Source: DASXBA01 sp036406475 (GTDB taxonomy: Bacteria; Actinomycetota; Thermoleophilia; Solirubrobacterales; Thermoleophilaceae). From it: 64,000 bases of DNA. Positions 54,904 to 62,573 of this stretch are shown one piece after another (the stretch's first letter is position 1; each line of letters opens with the position of its first letter). A program made the translations under genes and the position numbers. Where the stretch lies: the NCBI GenBank assembly GCA_036406475.1, contig DASXBA010000007.1:1-64000 (forward strand), read 5' to 3'. The notes beneath the pieces were generated by a model, which ran no database searches, was not told the DNA's origin, and worked only from the letters and a program-made list of their open reading frames with translations.

Positions 54904-56795
54904 GCCGGCTCGAAGCCGAGCATCCGCCCGTAGAAGGCGAGCTCCTCCTCGAGGCAGCGGACGATCGTCTCCTTGCGCCGGAAACCGTGCTGCTCGCCCT
55001 CGAATGCGAAGTACTCGTGGGACACGCCGTTCGCCTCGAGCGCTTTCACCATCTGCTCGGCCTGCGACGGCGGCACGACCTCGTCCTCGAGCCCCTGGAA
55101 CAGGATCACCGGCGCGCGGAGCCGGTCCGCGAAGTGGATCGGGGAGCGCTCGCGGTACTTCTCGGCCTGCTCCGGATAGGGGCCGATCAGCCCGTCGAGG
55201 TAGCGCGACTCGAACTTGTGCGTGTCCTGGGCGAGCGTCTCGGCGTCGGCCACGCCGTAGTAGCTGGCGCCGCTCGCGAAGGTGTCATGGAAGACCAGCG
55301 CGCAGAGCGTGGTGTAGCCACCTGCGCTCCCGCCGTGGATGAGCAGGCGCTCGGGATCTACCTCGCCCTGCTCGCCGAGGTAGCGGGCCGCCGCCATGCA
55401 GTCGGCCGTGTCGACGATTCCCCACGTGCCGCGCAGCCGCTCCCGGTATTCGCGGCCGAAGCCGGTGCTGCCGCCGTAGTTCACGTCCACCACGCCGAAT
55501 CCGCGGCTCGTCCAGTAGAGCAGCGCCCGGCGCAGCTCCGGGGCGCGGTGGCTCGTCGGACCGCCGTGGATCTCGACCACGAGCGGGGGCTTCTCCCCTT
55601 CCGGCGCTTCGAACTCGCCATTGGCGGGCGGGTAGTAGAAGGCGTGCGCGGTCAGGCCGCCGTCGGTGGGGAACTCGATCGCGCGCGGCCGCGAGACCAG
55701 CCCGGGCTCGACCGGCTCGCCGTCCGCGGGCCGGAGCTCGGTCGGCTCGCCGTCGGGAAGGTCGACCGACACGATCTGCGTCTCGCGTTCCGGGCTGCCG
55801 GCGATGAACAGGACGGTGTTGCCGCGGCTCCGCAGCGTCGGGAACTCGAAGGAGGTGTAGGGAAGGCCGAGGTCCTCGGGACCGTCGGCGCCCGGGCTGA
55901 GCAGGCAGAGGCGCTCCTCCGCCCGGTCGCAGCGAATGCAGGCGATTGCGCCGTCCCCGAGGAACGCGTACGTCGAGCCCCCGAACAGCCACTGCGGGTA
56001 GCCGAGCTCGGCCGCCTCCGAGGTCAGCGCCTCCACCACGTTCTCGCGCTCGCGGTAGATGTTCCACCAGCCGCTGCGGTCGGAGACGAAGTGGAGGTCG
56101 CCGTCCGGGCTCCACTCCGGCTGCCAGATCGACTCGCCCGGACCGCCCGCCACCGGGCGCGGCGCCTCACCGTCGATCCGGGCGTCCCAGAGCTCGCTGC
56201 CGTCCCAGGGCATGTTGGGGTGGTCCCAGCAGGTCCAGGCGATCCGCTCGCCGTCCGGGCTGATGCGCGGGAACGAGTAGAAGTCGCGGCCGGTCGCGAG
56301 AACGTCGGGCTCGCCCGAGCCGTCGGCTGGAACCGCAACCAGCTCGTTGACCACCTCGTCGCCCAGGTGGGACTCGCGCACGCAGACGATCTTGCTTCCG
56401 TCGGGCGTCGCGCGACCGTCGGCATAGCGCAGGCCGGCCGGCACGGCCGGCTCAGGGGTGATCGCCCGCGGCTCCTCGCCAGGGTCCTGGCGGTAGAGCC
56501 GCTGGTCCTCGAAGTCCGAGAAGAAGACGGTGTCGCCGTGCAGGAGCCAGGCGCCGCCGCCGTACTCGTGCACGCGCGTGCGGACGTAGAACCCGGGGGG
56601 CGTGACGTCCTCCGGCTCCCCGCCCGGCCGCCTGCGCACCAGCACCGTGCGTCCGTCCTCCGCGGGCCGGCCCTCGAGCCACCAGGCCGACCCGTCCGGG
56701 CCGAGCGCGGGCTCGGCCAGCCGCGTGCCGGCACTCGCCACCAGCTCGGCCATGATCGGCGAGCGCCAGGAGCCGTAGGGCGCCATCTCCGCCAT
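54900..56795 (-). CDS. Prolyl oligopeptidase family (S9) serine peptidase
   Basis: A 631-residue two-domain peptidase. The N-terminal part is a propeller with blade motifs such as ISPDGERIAWTCWDHPN, WSPDGDLHFVSDRSGWWNIY and LRSRGNTVLFIAGSP. The C-terminal alpha/beta hydrolase contains IHGGPTSH, VDVNYGGSTGFGREY, the nucleophile in LLIHGGSAGGYTTL, the acid in FQGLEDEVVPPSQ and the His in GEQHGFR. It resembles acylaminoacyl or dipeptidyl peptidases. No signal peptide is visible, so it is probably cytoplasmic. ATG 56795 is used; an internal ATG at residue 15 is possible. It is coupled to the downstream esterase. Confidence 0.93.
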   Translation of the reverse strand: MAEMAPYGSWRSPIMAELVASAGTRLAEPALGPDGSAWWLEGRPAEDGRTVLVRRRPGGEPEDVTPPGFYVRTRVHEYGGGAWLLHGDTVFFSDFEDQRLYRQDPGEEPRAITPEPAVPAGLRYADGRATPDGSKIVCVRESHLGDEVVNELVAVPADGSGEPDVLATGRDFYSFPRISPDGERIAWTCWDHPNMPWDGSELWDARIDGEAPRPVAGGPGESIWQPEWSPDGDLHFVSDRSGWWNIYRERENVVEALTSEAAELGYPQWLFGGSTYAFLGDGAIACIRCDRAEERLCLLSPGADGPEDLGLPYTSFEFPTLRSRGNTVLFIAGSPERETQIVSVDLPDGEPTELRPADGEPVEPGLVSRPRAIEFPTDGGLTAHAFYYPPANGEFEAPEGEKPPLVVEIHGGPTSHRAPELRRALLYWTSRGFGVVDVNYGGSTGFGREYRERLRGTWGIVDTADCMAAARYLGEQGEVDPERLLIHGGSAGGYTTLCALVFHDTFASGASYYGVADAETLAQDTHKFESRYLDGLIGPYPEQAEKYRERSPIHFADRLRAPVILFQGLEDEVVPPSQAEQMVKALEANGVSHEYFAFEGEQHGFRRKETIVRCLEEELAFYGRMLGFEPA

Positions 56796-56823
56796 TCGGC
56801 GGCAGTCTAGGAGCCGCGGGCCC

Positions 56824-57087
56824 TCAGCCCGGTCGCCGGCGCCAGCGCGGATCGTGCAGCCGGCGCTCGCGCTCCCGCCGCCGGTGCCGCTCCTCCGCCC
56901 GCGCGCGGTCCTCGCTCAGCCCGACCTCGAGGAACAGGAGCAGCAGCACCGCCCCGACACCGATCGTCACGCAGGCGAGGCCGATCAGGTCGCCGGTGAA
57001 GCCGCCGACGAAGAGACCGAAGACGATGCCCGCGACCACCACCCCGGCCGCGGACCCGAACGCCATCAAGCGCGAGCGCGGATCCAT
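56824..57087 (-). CDS. Small two-helix membrane protein with basic tail
   Basis: An 87-residue protein with two hydrophobic helices (LMAFGSAAGVVVAGIVFGLFV and LIGLACVTIGVGAVLLLLFLEV) separated by a short Gly-Phe-Thr-Gly-Asp turn, then a highly charged, mostly Arg/Glu cytoplasmic tail (RARAEERHRRRERERR). It starts 3 bases after the stop of the upstream LLM gene, so it is cotranscribed with it. No family recognised. Confidence 0.65.
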   Translation of the reverse strand: MDPRSRLMAFGSAAGVVVAGIVFGLFVGGFTGDLIGLACVTIGVGAVLLLLFLEVGLSEDRARAEERHRRRERERRLHDPRWRRRPG

Positions 57088-57090
57088 GAC

Positions 57091-57840
57091 TCAGTCGGCC
57101 AGCGCGTCGATCGCCGCCCGCACCTCGTCCGCCGCGGGCTGGGGGCCGAAACCGGTCAGGCACCAGGTGGCGCCCGCGTCGATCCAGGGCTGCGGATGGG
57201 TGCCCGGCGGGTTGGTCACGACCACGTCGAAGCCGGGGGCGCGGTCGGGCATGTCCGCCAGGAGCTCCCTCAGCGCCTCGGGCCCGGGCATGTCGATCGG
57301 GAAGAGTCCCTCGTAGCGGGCGGCGCGACCCAGCGGCCGGCGGTGCGGCCAGCGCGTGGCCACCCAGATCGGGATCCGCGGCTCCTGAGCGGGTCGCGGC
57401 TCGAACTCGCCGCCCCAGTAGCCGACGACCTTCTCGAGGCCCTCGTCGAGCAGACGCGCCCGCGCGCGCGGGTCGCCCTCCTCGCCGAACCTGGCCGGGT
57501 CGAACTCGCCGGTGCGCTCGCTGCCGAGGCCGACGCCGAGCACGAGCCGCCCGGAGCTGAGACGGTCGAGCGTCGCCGTCTCGCGCGCGAGCTGGTGCGG
57601 ACGGCGGCGCGCGACCGGGGTGACGAGCGGTCCGATCGTGAGGCGCTCGGTGGCCAGCGCCACGGCGGTGAGCGTCACCCAGGGATCGGCCAGCTCGCGA
57701 ACCGGCTCGCGGTAGACGACGTGGTCCCAGACGAAGAACCCGTCCCAGCCTCGCTCCTCGGCCCGGGCGGCCAGCTCGGCCACCAGCGCCGGGTCGGATA
57801 GCTCCTCGAACGGCGCCACGAAGATCCCATTCAGGGCCAT
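57091..57840 (-). CDS. LLM-class (F420-type) oxidoreductase
   Basis: A 249-residue TIM-barrel luciferase-like monooxygenase family protein. Typical segments are LAARAEERGWDGFFVWDH, DPWVTLTAVALATERLTIGPLV and RRRPHQLARETATLDRLSSGRLVLGVGLG, the last being the cofactor-binding region of F420-dependent LLM proteins. Actinobacterial members usually use F420, which is inferred here. The ATG at 57840 is preceded by TACCCT and 6 bases, so the message is probably leaderless, from a bidirectional promoter shared with the next gene. Confidence 0.88.
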   Translation of the reverse strand: MALNGIFVAPFEELSDPALVAELAARAEERGWDGFFVWDHVVYREPVRELADPWVTLTAVALATERLTIGPLVTPVARRRPHQLARETATLDRLSSGRLVLGVGLGSERTGEFDPARFGEEGDPRARARLLDEGLEKVVGYWGGEFEPRPAQEPRIPIWVATRWPHRRPLGRAARYEGLFPIDMPGPEALRELLADMPDRAPGFDVVVTNPPGTHPQPWIDAGATWCLTGFGPQPAADEVRAAIDALAD

Positions 57841-57846
57841 GCCCAG

Positions 57847-57856
57847 AGGGTACGAT
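57847..57856. promoter_or_regulatory. Overlapping divergent -10 boxes (bidirectional leaderless promoter)
   Basis: In AGGGTACGAT the minus-strand box TACCCT (57847-57852) and the plus-strand box TACGAT (57851-57856) share the central TA. Each is followed by 6 bases and a start codon (ATG 57840 leftward, GTG 57863 rightward). The two genes are only 22 bases apart. Confidence 0.6.
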
Positions 57857-57862
57857 GGCCAC

Positions 57863-58834
57863 GTGACCCGCGCCGCGCGCATCGCTGCGCTCGTCGTCGT
57901 CGCGGCCGCCCTGCCGTCGGCCCCCGCGGCCGCCCAGTCGAAGGGCCCGACCGTCGTCATGACCGGCGGGCTGCTCTACCACACGGAGGACGTCCCGCCC
58001 AACTCGATCAGGACGTTCACGGTCACCTGCCCGCCCGGCTACGTCGCCATGAGCGGGACAGCCACCGACGCCGACGGCTCCACCCAGCTGGGGTCCGTCC
58101 CGAAGGGCGCGCGCTCGTGGACGTTCAGCTTCGGCCAGCCGGTGACCGCGGCAAGGACGGCCCACGTGATCGTCCTGGTCGTCTGCTCGAAGCCCAGGCC
58201 GTTCTTGCCCGGGATCGCGGGCAAGCTCAAGGTCAAGGTCAAGACGAAGGCGCTCAAGTCGCCTGACATCGTCATCCCGCCCGGCGACAGCGAGAGCACC
58301 AAGCTCAAGTGCCCGAGCGGGGCGGCGCCCACGGGGTCGGGCGAGAGCGTGGCGCCGGCCGAGGCCCAGCCGAAGGGCGAGCGCGCTCGGGCGGCGGCGG
58401 TGCTGTCGAACGGGCTCGTCGCCCGCGAGACGCGCGACCTGCCGGTGCGGGGCGGCTTCCGCTTCACCGTCCGCAACCCGGCCGCCGTGCCCCAGACCGT
58501 GCGGCACTACGGGCGCTGCCTCTACCGCAGGGCGAGCTACCGGCGCCGCCACGGACGCAAGCACCGGGCCAGGACGAAGGTCCTGCGGCTCCTCTTCAAC
58601 GACACCGCTCAGCCCGGCAGCAACCTCTTCCAGCACTCGTGCCCGCGCCGGACCTTCCCCCTGAGCGCCGGCCACGAGTATGCGAGCGACGAGGACATGA
58701 TCGTGTTCGGCCACGCCGTGGGCCGGCCTCGGCGGGTGCTGACGCCGGTGATCAGCCAGGAGGATGTGCCCGAGGAGTTCAGGCACCCCCTGCTGTGTGA
58801 GCCGGGCGCGCTGTCGAAGCGCGCGCTCAGGTAA
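57863..58834 (+). CDS. Secreted protein of unknown function with two Cys-containing repeats
   Basis: A 323-residue exported protein. A signal peptide (TRAARIAALVVVAAALPSAPAAAQ) is followed by two related halves, each with a Cys-Pro-x-Gly turn: VTCPPGYVAMSGTATDADG near residue 57 and LKCPSGAAPTGSGESVAP near residue 155, each continuing to a further Cys. A basic Arg/Lys-rich segment (RRASYRRRHGRKHRARTK) and a C-terminal Cys-containing tail follow. This resembles secreted surface proteins of soil actinobacteria, but no named family is recognised. The leaderless GTG start is described with the promoter. Confidence 0.75.
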   Translation: MTRAARIAALVVVAAALPSAPAAAQSKGPTVVMTGGLLYHTEDVPPNSIRTFTVTCPPGYVAMSGTATDADGSTQLGSVPKGARSWTFSFGQPVTAARTAHVIVLVVCSKPRPFLPGIAGKLKVKVKTKALKSPDIVIPPGDSESTKLKCPSGAAPTGSGESVAPAEAQPKGERARAAAVLSNGLVARETRDLPVRGGFRFTVRNPAAVPQTVRHYGRCLYRRASYRRRHGRKHRARTKVLRLLFNDTAQPGSNLFQHSCPRRTFPLSAGHEYASDEDMIVFGHAVGRPRRVLTPVISQEDVPEEFRHPLLCEPGALSKRALR

Positions 58835-59135
58835 GGGCACGCACGGCGGCGGTGACCGCTGCCGCGCCCACCACCACCACGAGCAGCGGCGCGCGCACCG
58901 CGATCGCGGCGATCGCCGCGGCGAGGCCCGCGGCGCGCGCGTCGACGACCAGCGAGCGATCGGACGCGAAGGTGTCGACGAGCACGAGCGCCGCGAGCAG
59001 CGCCGGCGCGAGCAGGGCGATCACCCCGTTGGCCCAGCCCGGCAGCTCGCGGCCGCCGACGAGGACGGGACCGGACGCCTTGATCACGGCGCCCACGACG
59101 GCCAGTACGCCGATCGTCGTCCAGACCTCGGTCAC
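58827..59135 (-). CDS. azlD: AzlD-family branched-chain amino acid exporter subunit
   Basis: A 102-residue membrane protein with three to four helices (TIGVLAVVGAVIKASGPVLVG, GVIALLAPALLAALVLVDTFA, AGLAAAIAAIAVRAPLLVVVVGAAAVTA), the size and pattern of AzlD, the small partner of the branched-chain amino acid exporter AzlC. The GTG at 59135 overlaps the azlC stop by four bases. Its 3' end overlaps the convergent secreted-protein gene by 8 bases. Substrate is assigned from the family. Confidence 0.85.
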   Translation of the reverse strand: MTEVWTTIGVLAVVGAVIKASGPVLVGGRELPGWANGVIALLAPALLAALVLVDTFASDRSLVVDARAAGLAAAIAAIAVRAPLLVVVVGAAAVTAAVRALT

Positions 59136-59791
59136 CGCTGCCGCACCCCCACCAGCGCCGCGAGCGAGGCGGCAACGATCGGGATCCCGGGGGGCGCCAG
59201 CGGCGTGAGCGCCAGTGCCAGCGCGCCCCCGATGAGGGCTGCCCCGCGCGCCCGCCGGCTCTCCTGTAGCTCGGGGACCAGCAGCGCGAGGAAGAAGGCC
59301 GGGAACATAGCGTCGAGGCCGAGCTTGTCCGGATCGCCGATCGCGGAGCCCGCCAGCGCGCCGATCACCGTGCCGGCGAACCAGCCAACGTATTGCGGCA
59401 GGGTGGCCCCGATCAGCAGCTTTCGGTCGAAGCGGCCGCCGCGGTTGGCCAGCGCCCAGGAGGCGTCGACCACGGCCTGGCCCTCGATCGCCCGGCGCAC
59501 CGGCCCACCCTCCAGCGAGGGGGCGAAGGCGATGCCCATCGGCAGGAAGCGCGCGTTGACCAGCGCCGCGGCCAGGACAGCGGCGAACACGGTCCCGCCG
59601 TCCCCGAGCACCGATGAGGACGCGAACTGGGCGGAGCCCGAGTACACGATCGCGGACATCACGATCGGCGCGCCCAGGTCCCAGCCCAGCGAGCGCGTGA
59701 CGACGCCGAACGACACGCCGATCGCCAACGTCGGCAGCAGGAACGGCAGGCCGGCCCGCATCCCCTGCCTGTAGGTGGTCGCGGCCGCCAT
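59132..59791 (-). CDS. azlC: AzlC-family branched-chain amino acid exporter
   Basis: A 219-residue polytopic membrane protein with the AzlC signature: GLPFLLPTLAIGVSFGVVTRSLGW, then APIVMSAIVYSGSAQFASSS, LNA-like VNARFLPMGIAFAPSL and ASWALANRGGRFDRKLL. It exports branched-chain amino acids or analogues together with AzlD in the family. The ATG at 59791 is preferred over a TTG three codons upstream; TACGCT with 8 bases before the ATG may be the -10 box of a leaderless operon. Confidence 0.9.
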   Translation of the reverse strand: MAAATTYRQGMRAGLPFLLPTLAIGVSFGVVTRSLGWDLGAPIVMSAIVYSGSAQFASSSVLGDGGTVFAAVLAAALVNARFLPMGIAFAPSLEGGPVRRAIEGQAVVDASWALANRGGRFDRKLLIGATLPQYVGWFAGTVIGALAGSAIGDPDKLGLDAMFPAFFLALLVPELQESRRARGAALIGGALALALTPLAPPGIPIVAASLAALVGVRQR

Positions 59792-59833
59792 CGCGGGCAA
59801 GCGTACGCAGTGGCCTGCATGCTCAGACCACCG

Positions 59834-59883
59834 CCGAGCGTCCCGCGAGGCCGCCTCTGGCCGGCCATCACGGACGTTCGATG
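59834..59883. repeat. REP-like palindromic element, copy 2
   Basis: CGAGCGTCCCGCGAGGCCG, then CCTCTGG, then CCGGCCATCACGGACG and TTCGATG. It aligns along its whole length with 39814-39863, sharing CGAGCGTCCCGC, GCCGCCT, GCCGG and GGACGTTCG. It lies between the azlC start and the second LLM gene. Confidence 0.75.
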
Positions 59884-59930
59884 CTCTAGCGCGGCGCCAC
59901 TCCCGCGGCCGAAACTGGCATTGTGAGCAG

Positions 59931-60800
59931 GTGGACCTCGGTGTCCATCTGCCGCTGATCCAGTTCGGCGACGAGCCGCTCAGCGCGCGGCGGCTCTACG
60001 AGACCGTCGACTCGGCCCGGGAGTGCGGCTTCGGCGCCGTATCGGCCAACGACCACTTCGTCTTCCAGACGCCCTGGCTCGACGGCCTGGCGGCGCTGGC
60101 GAGTGTCGTGGACCGCTCGGGCGAGATGGAGCTGGCCACCACGATCGCGCTTGCCGTCCTTCGCGGTCCCGTGCGACTCGCCAAGGCCCTGGTCGCCATC
60201 GACATCCTCTCCGAGGGGCGCGTTGTCGCGGGGGTCGGACCAGGATCCTCCGCCCGCGACTACGAGCTGATCGGCGTTCCGTTCGAGGAACGCTGGAAGC
60301 GCTTCGACGAGACCCTCGCTGCCCTGCGCCCACTCCTCGGAGGCGACTCGGAGCTCGAGCCGGGCCCCTGGGGTGACCGCATTCCGCTCTGGATCGGCAG
60401 CTGGGGCTCGGACGCCGGGCTCGCACGGGTAGCGAAGTTCGCCGACGGCTGGCTCGCCTCGGCCTACAACACCACGCCCGAGGGCTTCGCGGATGCGCGC
60501 GCAAAGCTGTCCGGCGTGCTCGAGCAACGTGGGCGCGACCCCGCCGGATTCCCCAACGCCGTTGCGACGATGTGGACCTGGGTCTCAGAGGACAAGTCCG
60601 ATCGCACGCTCGAGGACGTCCTCGCGCCCATGCTGCGCCGCGACCCCACGGAGCTCGGCCCGCAGGTCTGCGTCGGCCCGCCTGAGCACTGCGCCGAGCT
60701 CCTCGCCCGCTACGCCGATGCCGGCTGCGAGCGCATCTACATCTGGCCGCTCGGCGACGAGCGGCGGCAACTGGAGTTGATCGCCTCCGCGCGCAACTAG
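59931..60800 (+). CDS. LLM-class (F420-type) oxidoreductase
   Basis: A 289-residue luciferase-like TIM-barrel protein. LGVHLPLIQFGDEPLSARRL is the typical first strand, followed by ECGFGAVSANDHFVF, VRLAKALVAIDILSEGRVVAGVGPGSS and IPLWIGSWGSDAGLARVAKFADGW, which together indicate the F420-dependent LLM group. The GTG at 59931 begins the homology; the open frame before it contains the REP-like repeat and is unlikely to be coding. It is only distantly like the LLM protein at 57.1-57.8 kb. Substrate unknown. Confidence 0.88.
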   Translation: MDLGVHLPLIQFGDEPLSARRLYETVDSARECGFGAVSANDHFVFQTPWLDGLAALASVVDRSGEMELATTIALAVLRGPVRLAKALVAIDILSEGRVVAGVGPGSSARDYELIGVPFEERWKRFDETLAALRPLLGGDSELEPGPWGDRIPLWIGSWGSDAGLARVAKFADGWLASAYNTTPEGFADARAKLSGVLEQRGRDPAGFPNAVATMWTWVSEDKSDRTLEDVLAPMLRRDPTELGPQVCVGPPEHCAELLARYADAGCERIYIWPLGDERRQLELIASARN

Positions 60801-60816
60801 TGGGCCGGCTCCGGGT

Positions 60817-60822
60817 TATAGT
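60817..60822 (+). promoter_or_regulatory. Putative -10 box (TATAGT), leaderless secreted-protein promoter
   Basis: TATAGT, the best match to TATAAT among the window's boxes, is followed by 6 bases and the GTG start at 60829. No ribosome site is present. Confidence 0.6.
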
Positions 60823-60828
60823 CGCATC

Positions 60829-61719
60829 GTGCGGCGCTGGCCCAATTCGCTGTTCGTGGGGATCCTCGCGTGCCTCTGCCTCGCGGTGGCCGCCGCGCCG
60901 GCTCTGGCGAGCAACGACTCCTCGGCCACTCCGACGCCGCTCACGTTCGGCCAGCCCGAGCAGGTCAACAGCGCCGGCTACACGGTCCAGCCGGGCGAGC
61001 AGAACACCACGGCGCCGTTCGCCCAGCAGTGCGAGAGCGGGCACAACGTCGGCGTGGCTCGCACCGCCTGGTACACGATCCGCGGCAACGGCCACCGGAT
61101 CGTGGTCAGCACCGAGGGCTCGTTCTTCGACACCGCGATCTTCGCCTACTCCGGGTCGCCGAGCGGGCCGTTCGTGCGCTGCAACGACGACACCTCCGGA
61201 GTCGACCTCCAGTCGTCGGTCAGCATCGACACGGCGAGCGGCAAGACCTATGCGATCCAGGTCGGCCGCGCCTGCAACGAGACCGGCCCGCCCACCTGCG
61301 TCTCCCAACCCTCCGCCGGCCCGCTCCGGGTGGAGGCGACGGACATCGAGCCCACGCCGCGCCTCGCTCCCAAGGCCTCCTTCTCGGTCCGCTTCTTCAG
61401 GCGCTACACCAAGTTCACGACGCTGAACGTCAGCGGCGCGTCGCGCGGCTCCAGGGTCACAATCCTCTGCAAGAGCCGGAAGCGGGGCTGTCCCTTCAGC
61501 AAGATCTCGAAGAAGGTCAAGTCGCGGAAGACGCTCCGCTTCGGCAAGCGGCTCAAGCGCGCCCATCTCAGGCCCAAGGCCAAGATCACGGTCCGGGTGA
61601 CCAAGTCCGGCTTCATCGGCTGGCTGCGCACCTACACCGTCCGCGCCGGCAAGCTGCCGAAGAAGAAGACCTACTGCCTGCGCCCGGGGTCGACCAAGCC
61701 CCGGAAGCACTGCGGCTAG
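60829..61719 (+). CDS. Secreted protein with basic Ig-like C-terminal module
   Basis: A 296-residue exported protein. A signal peptide (RRWPNSLFVGILACLCLAVA, then AAPALA) is followed by a beta-rich domain with TAWYTIRGNGHRIVVSTEGS and FDTAIFAYSG, resembling pre-peptidase C-terminal-type beta sandwiches. The last 110 residues are very basic and have the pattern FTTLNVSGASRGSRVTILCK, GCPFSKI, KTLRFGKRLKRAHLRPKAKI, SGFIGWLRTYTVRAGKLP, ending in Cys residues. This second C-terminal module differs from that of the two propeller proteins. The cell-surface location is inferred. Confidence 0.8.
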   Translation: MRRWPNSLFVGILACLCLAVAAAPALASNDSSATPTPLTFGQPEQVNSAGYTVQPGEQNTTAPFAQQCESGHNVGVARTAWYTIRGNGHRIVVSTEGSFFDTAIFAYSGSPSGPFVRCNDDTSGVDLQSSVSIDTASGKTYAIQVGRACNETGPPTCVSQPSAGPLRVEATDIEPTPRLAPKASFSVRFFRRYTKFTTLNVSGASRGSRVTILCKSRKRGCPFSKISKKVKSRKTLRFGKRLKRAHLRPKAKITVRVTKSGFIGWLRTYTVRAGKLPKKKTYCLRPGSTKPRKHCG

Positions 61720-62093
61720 GCGTCCAGCGCCGCCTGTAGAGCCGGCAGGTCCGGTGAGCCGAAGACCACGCGGTTGCGGGTGGCCACGTAGACCAGGTCG
61801 AGGTTGACGCCGGCCCTGGCGATCTTCCGCGTCAGGTCGGCGAGCACGCCCGGCCGATCCTCGACCTCGACGACCACCACCTCGCGCTCGCGGGCGACGG
61901 TCACGCCATGTGAGATCGCCAGCGAGTGCTTGGCCGCCTCGGCGTGCTTCACGAGGATGTGGAGCTCGGCCCGGTCGCCCGGCCCGACGCAGGTGGCGGC
62001 CGCAATGTTCACGCCCGCGTCGCTGATGGCGCTGGCGACCTCTGCCAGCGAGCCGGGGGTGTTCTCGATGTCGATGACGAGGTCGACGGCCAT
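61716..62093 (-). CDS. Tandem ACT-domain protein
   Basis: A 125-residue protein made of two ACT domains. The first begins VDLVIDIENTPGSLAEVASAISDAGVNIAAA and the second VVVVEVEDRPGVLADLTRKIARAGVNLDLVYVAT, each with the Pro-Gly-x-Leu turn that binds amino acids at the dimer interface. No catalytic domain is attached, so it is probably an amino acid sensor or regulatory subunit. Its stop overlaps that of the convergent secreted-protein gene by 4 bases. ATG 62093 is the start. Confidence 0.9.
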   Translation of the reverse strand: MAVDLVIDIENTPGSLAEVASAISDAGVNIAAATCVGPGDRAELHILVKHAEAAKHSLAISHGVTVAREREVVVVEVEDRPGVLADLTRKIARAGVNLDLVYVATRNRVVFGSPDLPALQAALDA

Positions 62094-62186
62094 ACGTCCG
62101 TGTGCGCGGCAGCCTATCTGCGCGCGGAGCGATTAGTTTGCGCCCGTACCCGGGTCCAAGCTGGAAACGACCCAGGAGGTTCGCAA

Positions 62187-62573
62187 GTGACAAGCACCAG
62201 GACTCGCGTGAACAAGGTGGCCACCGTGATCATCCCGGTCGCCGAGCAGGAGGCCATGATCGACTTCTACGTCGACAAGCTCGGCTTCGAGAAGCGCATG
62301 GATGTGCCCTTCGGCAACGGCTACCGCTGGGTGGAGGTCGCGGCGGGCGACGCGGTCACCACGATCGCACTCGCTCCTCCGCCCGAGGGCAAGCCGACGG
62401 GCGGCCGCGAGACGGGCATCAGCCTCCAGACCGACGACGTGGACGCCTACCACGCCGAGCTGAAGGCAGCCGGCGTGGACGTGGACGACGAGGTCAGCCG
62501 TATGGGCGACCCCGTGCCGCCGATGTTCTGGCTCCGCGACCCCGAGGGCAACAGCCTCATGGTCGTCCAATGA
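62187..62573 (+). CDS. VOC/glyoxalase-family protein
   Basis: A 128-residue protein with the vicinal oxygen chelate fold. VNKVATVIIPVAEQEAMIDFYVDKLGFEKRMD is the standard first beta-alpha-beta unit (Tyr-x3-Leu-Gly-Phe), and VPPMFWLRDPEGNSLMVVQ the closing unit with the metal-ligand Glu region. Substrate unknown; glyoxalase or dioxygenase activity is possible. The GTG at 62187 is preceded by AGGAGG (about 62174-62179), a strong ribosome site. Its TGA overlaps the next ATG (ATGA). Confidence 0.88.
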   Translation: MTSTRTRVNKVATVIIPVAEQEAMIDFYVDKLGFEKRMDVPFGNGYRWVEVAAGDAVTTIALAPPPEGKPTGGRETGISLQTDDVDAYHAELKAAGVDVDDEVSRMGDPVPPMFWLRDPEGNSLMVVQ

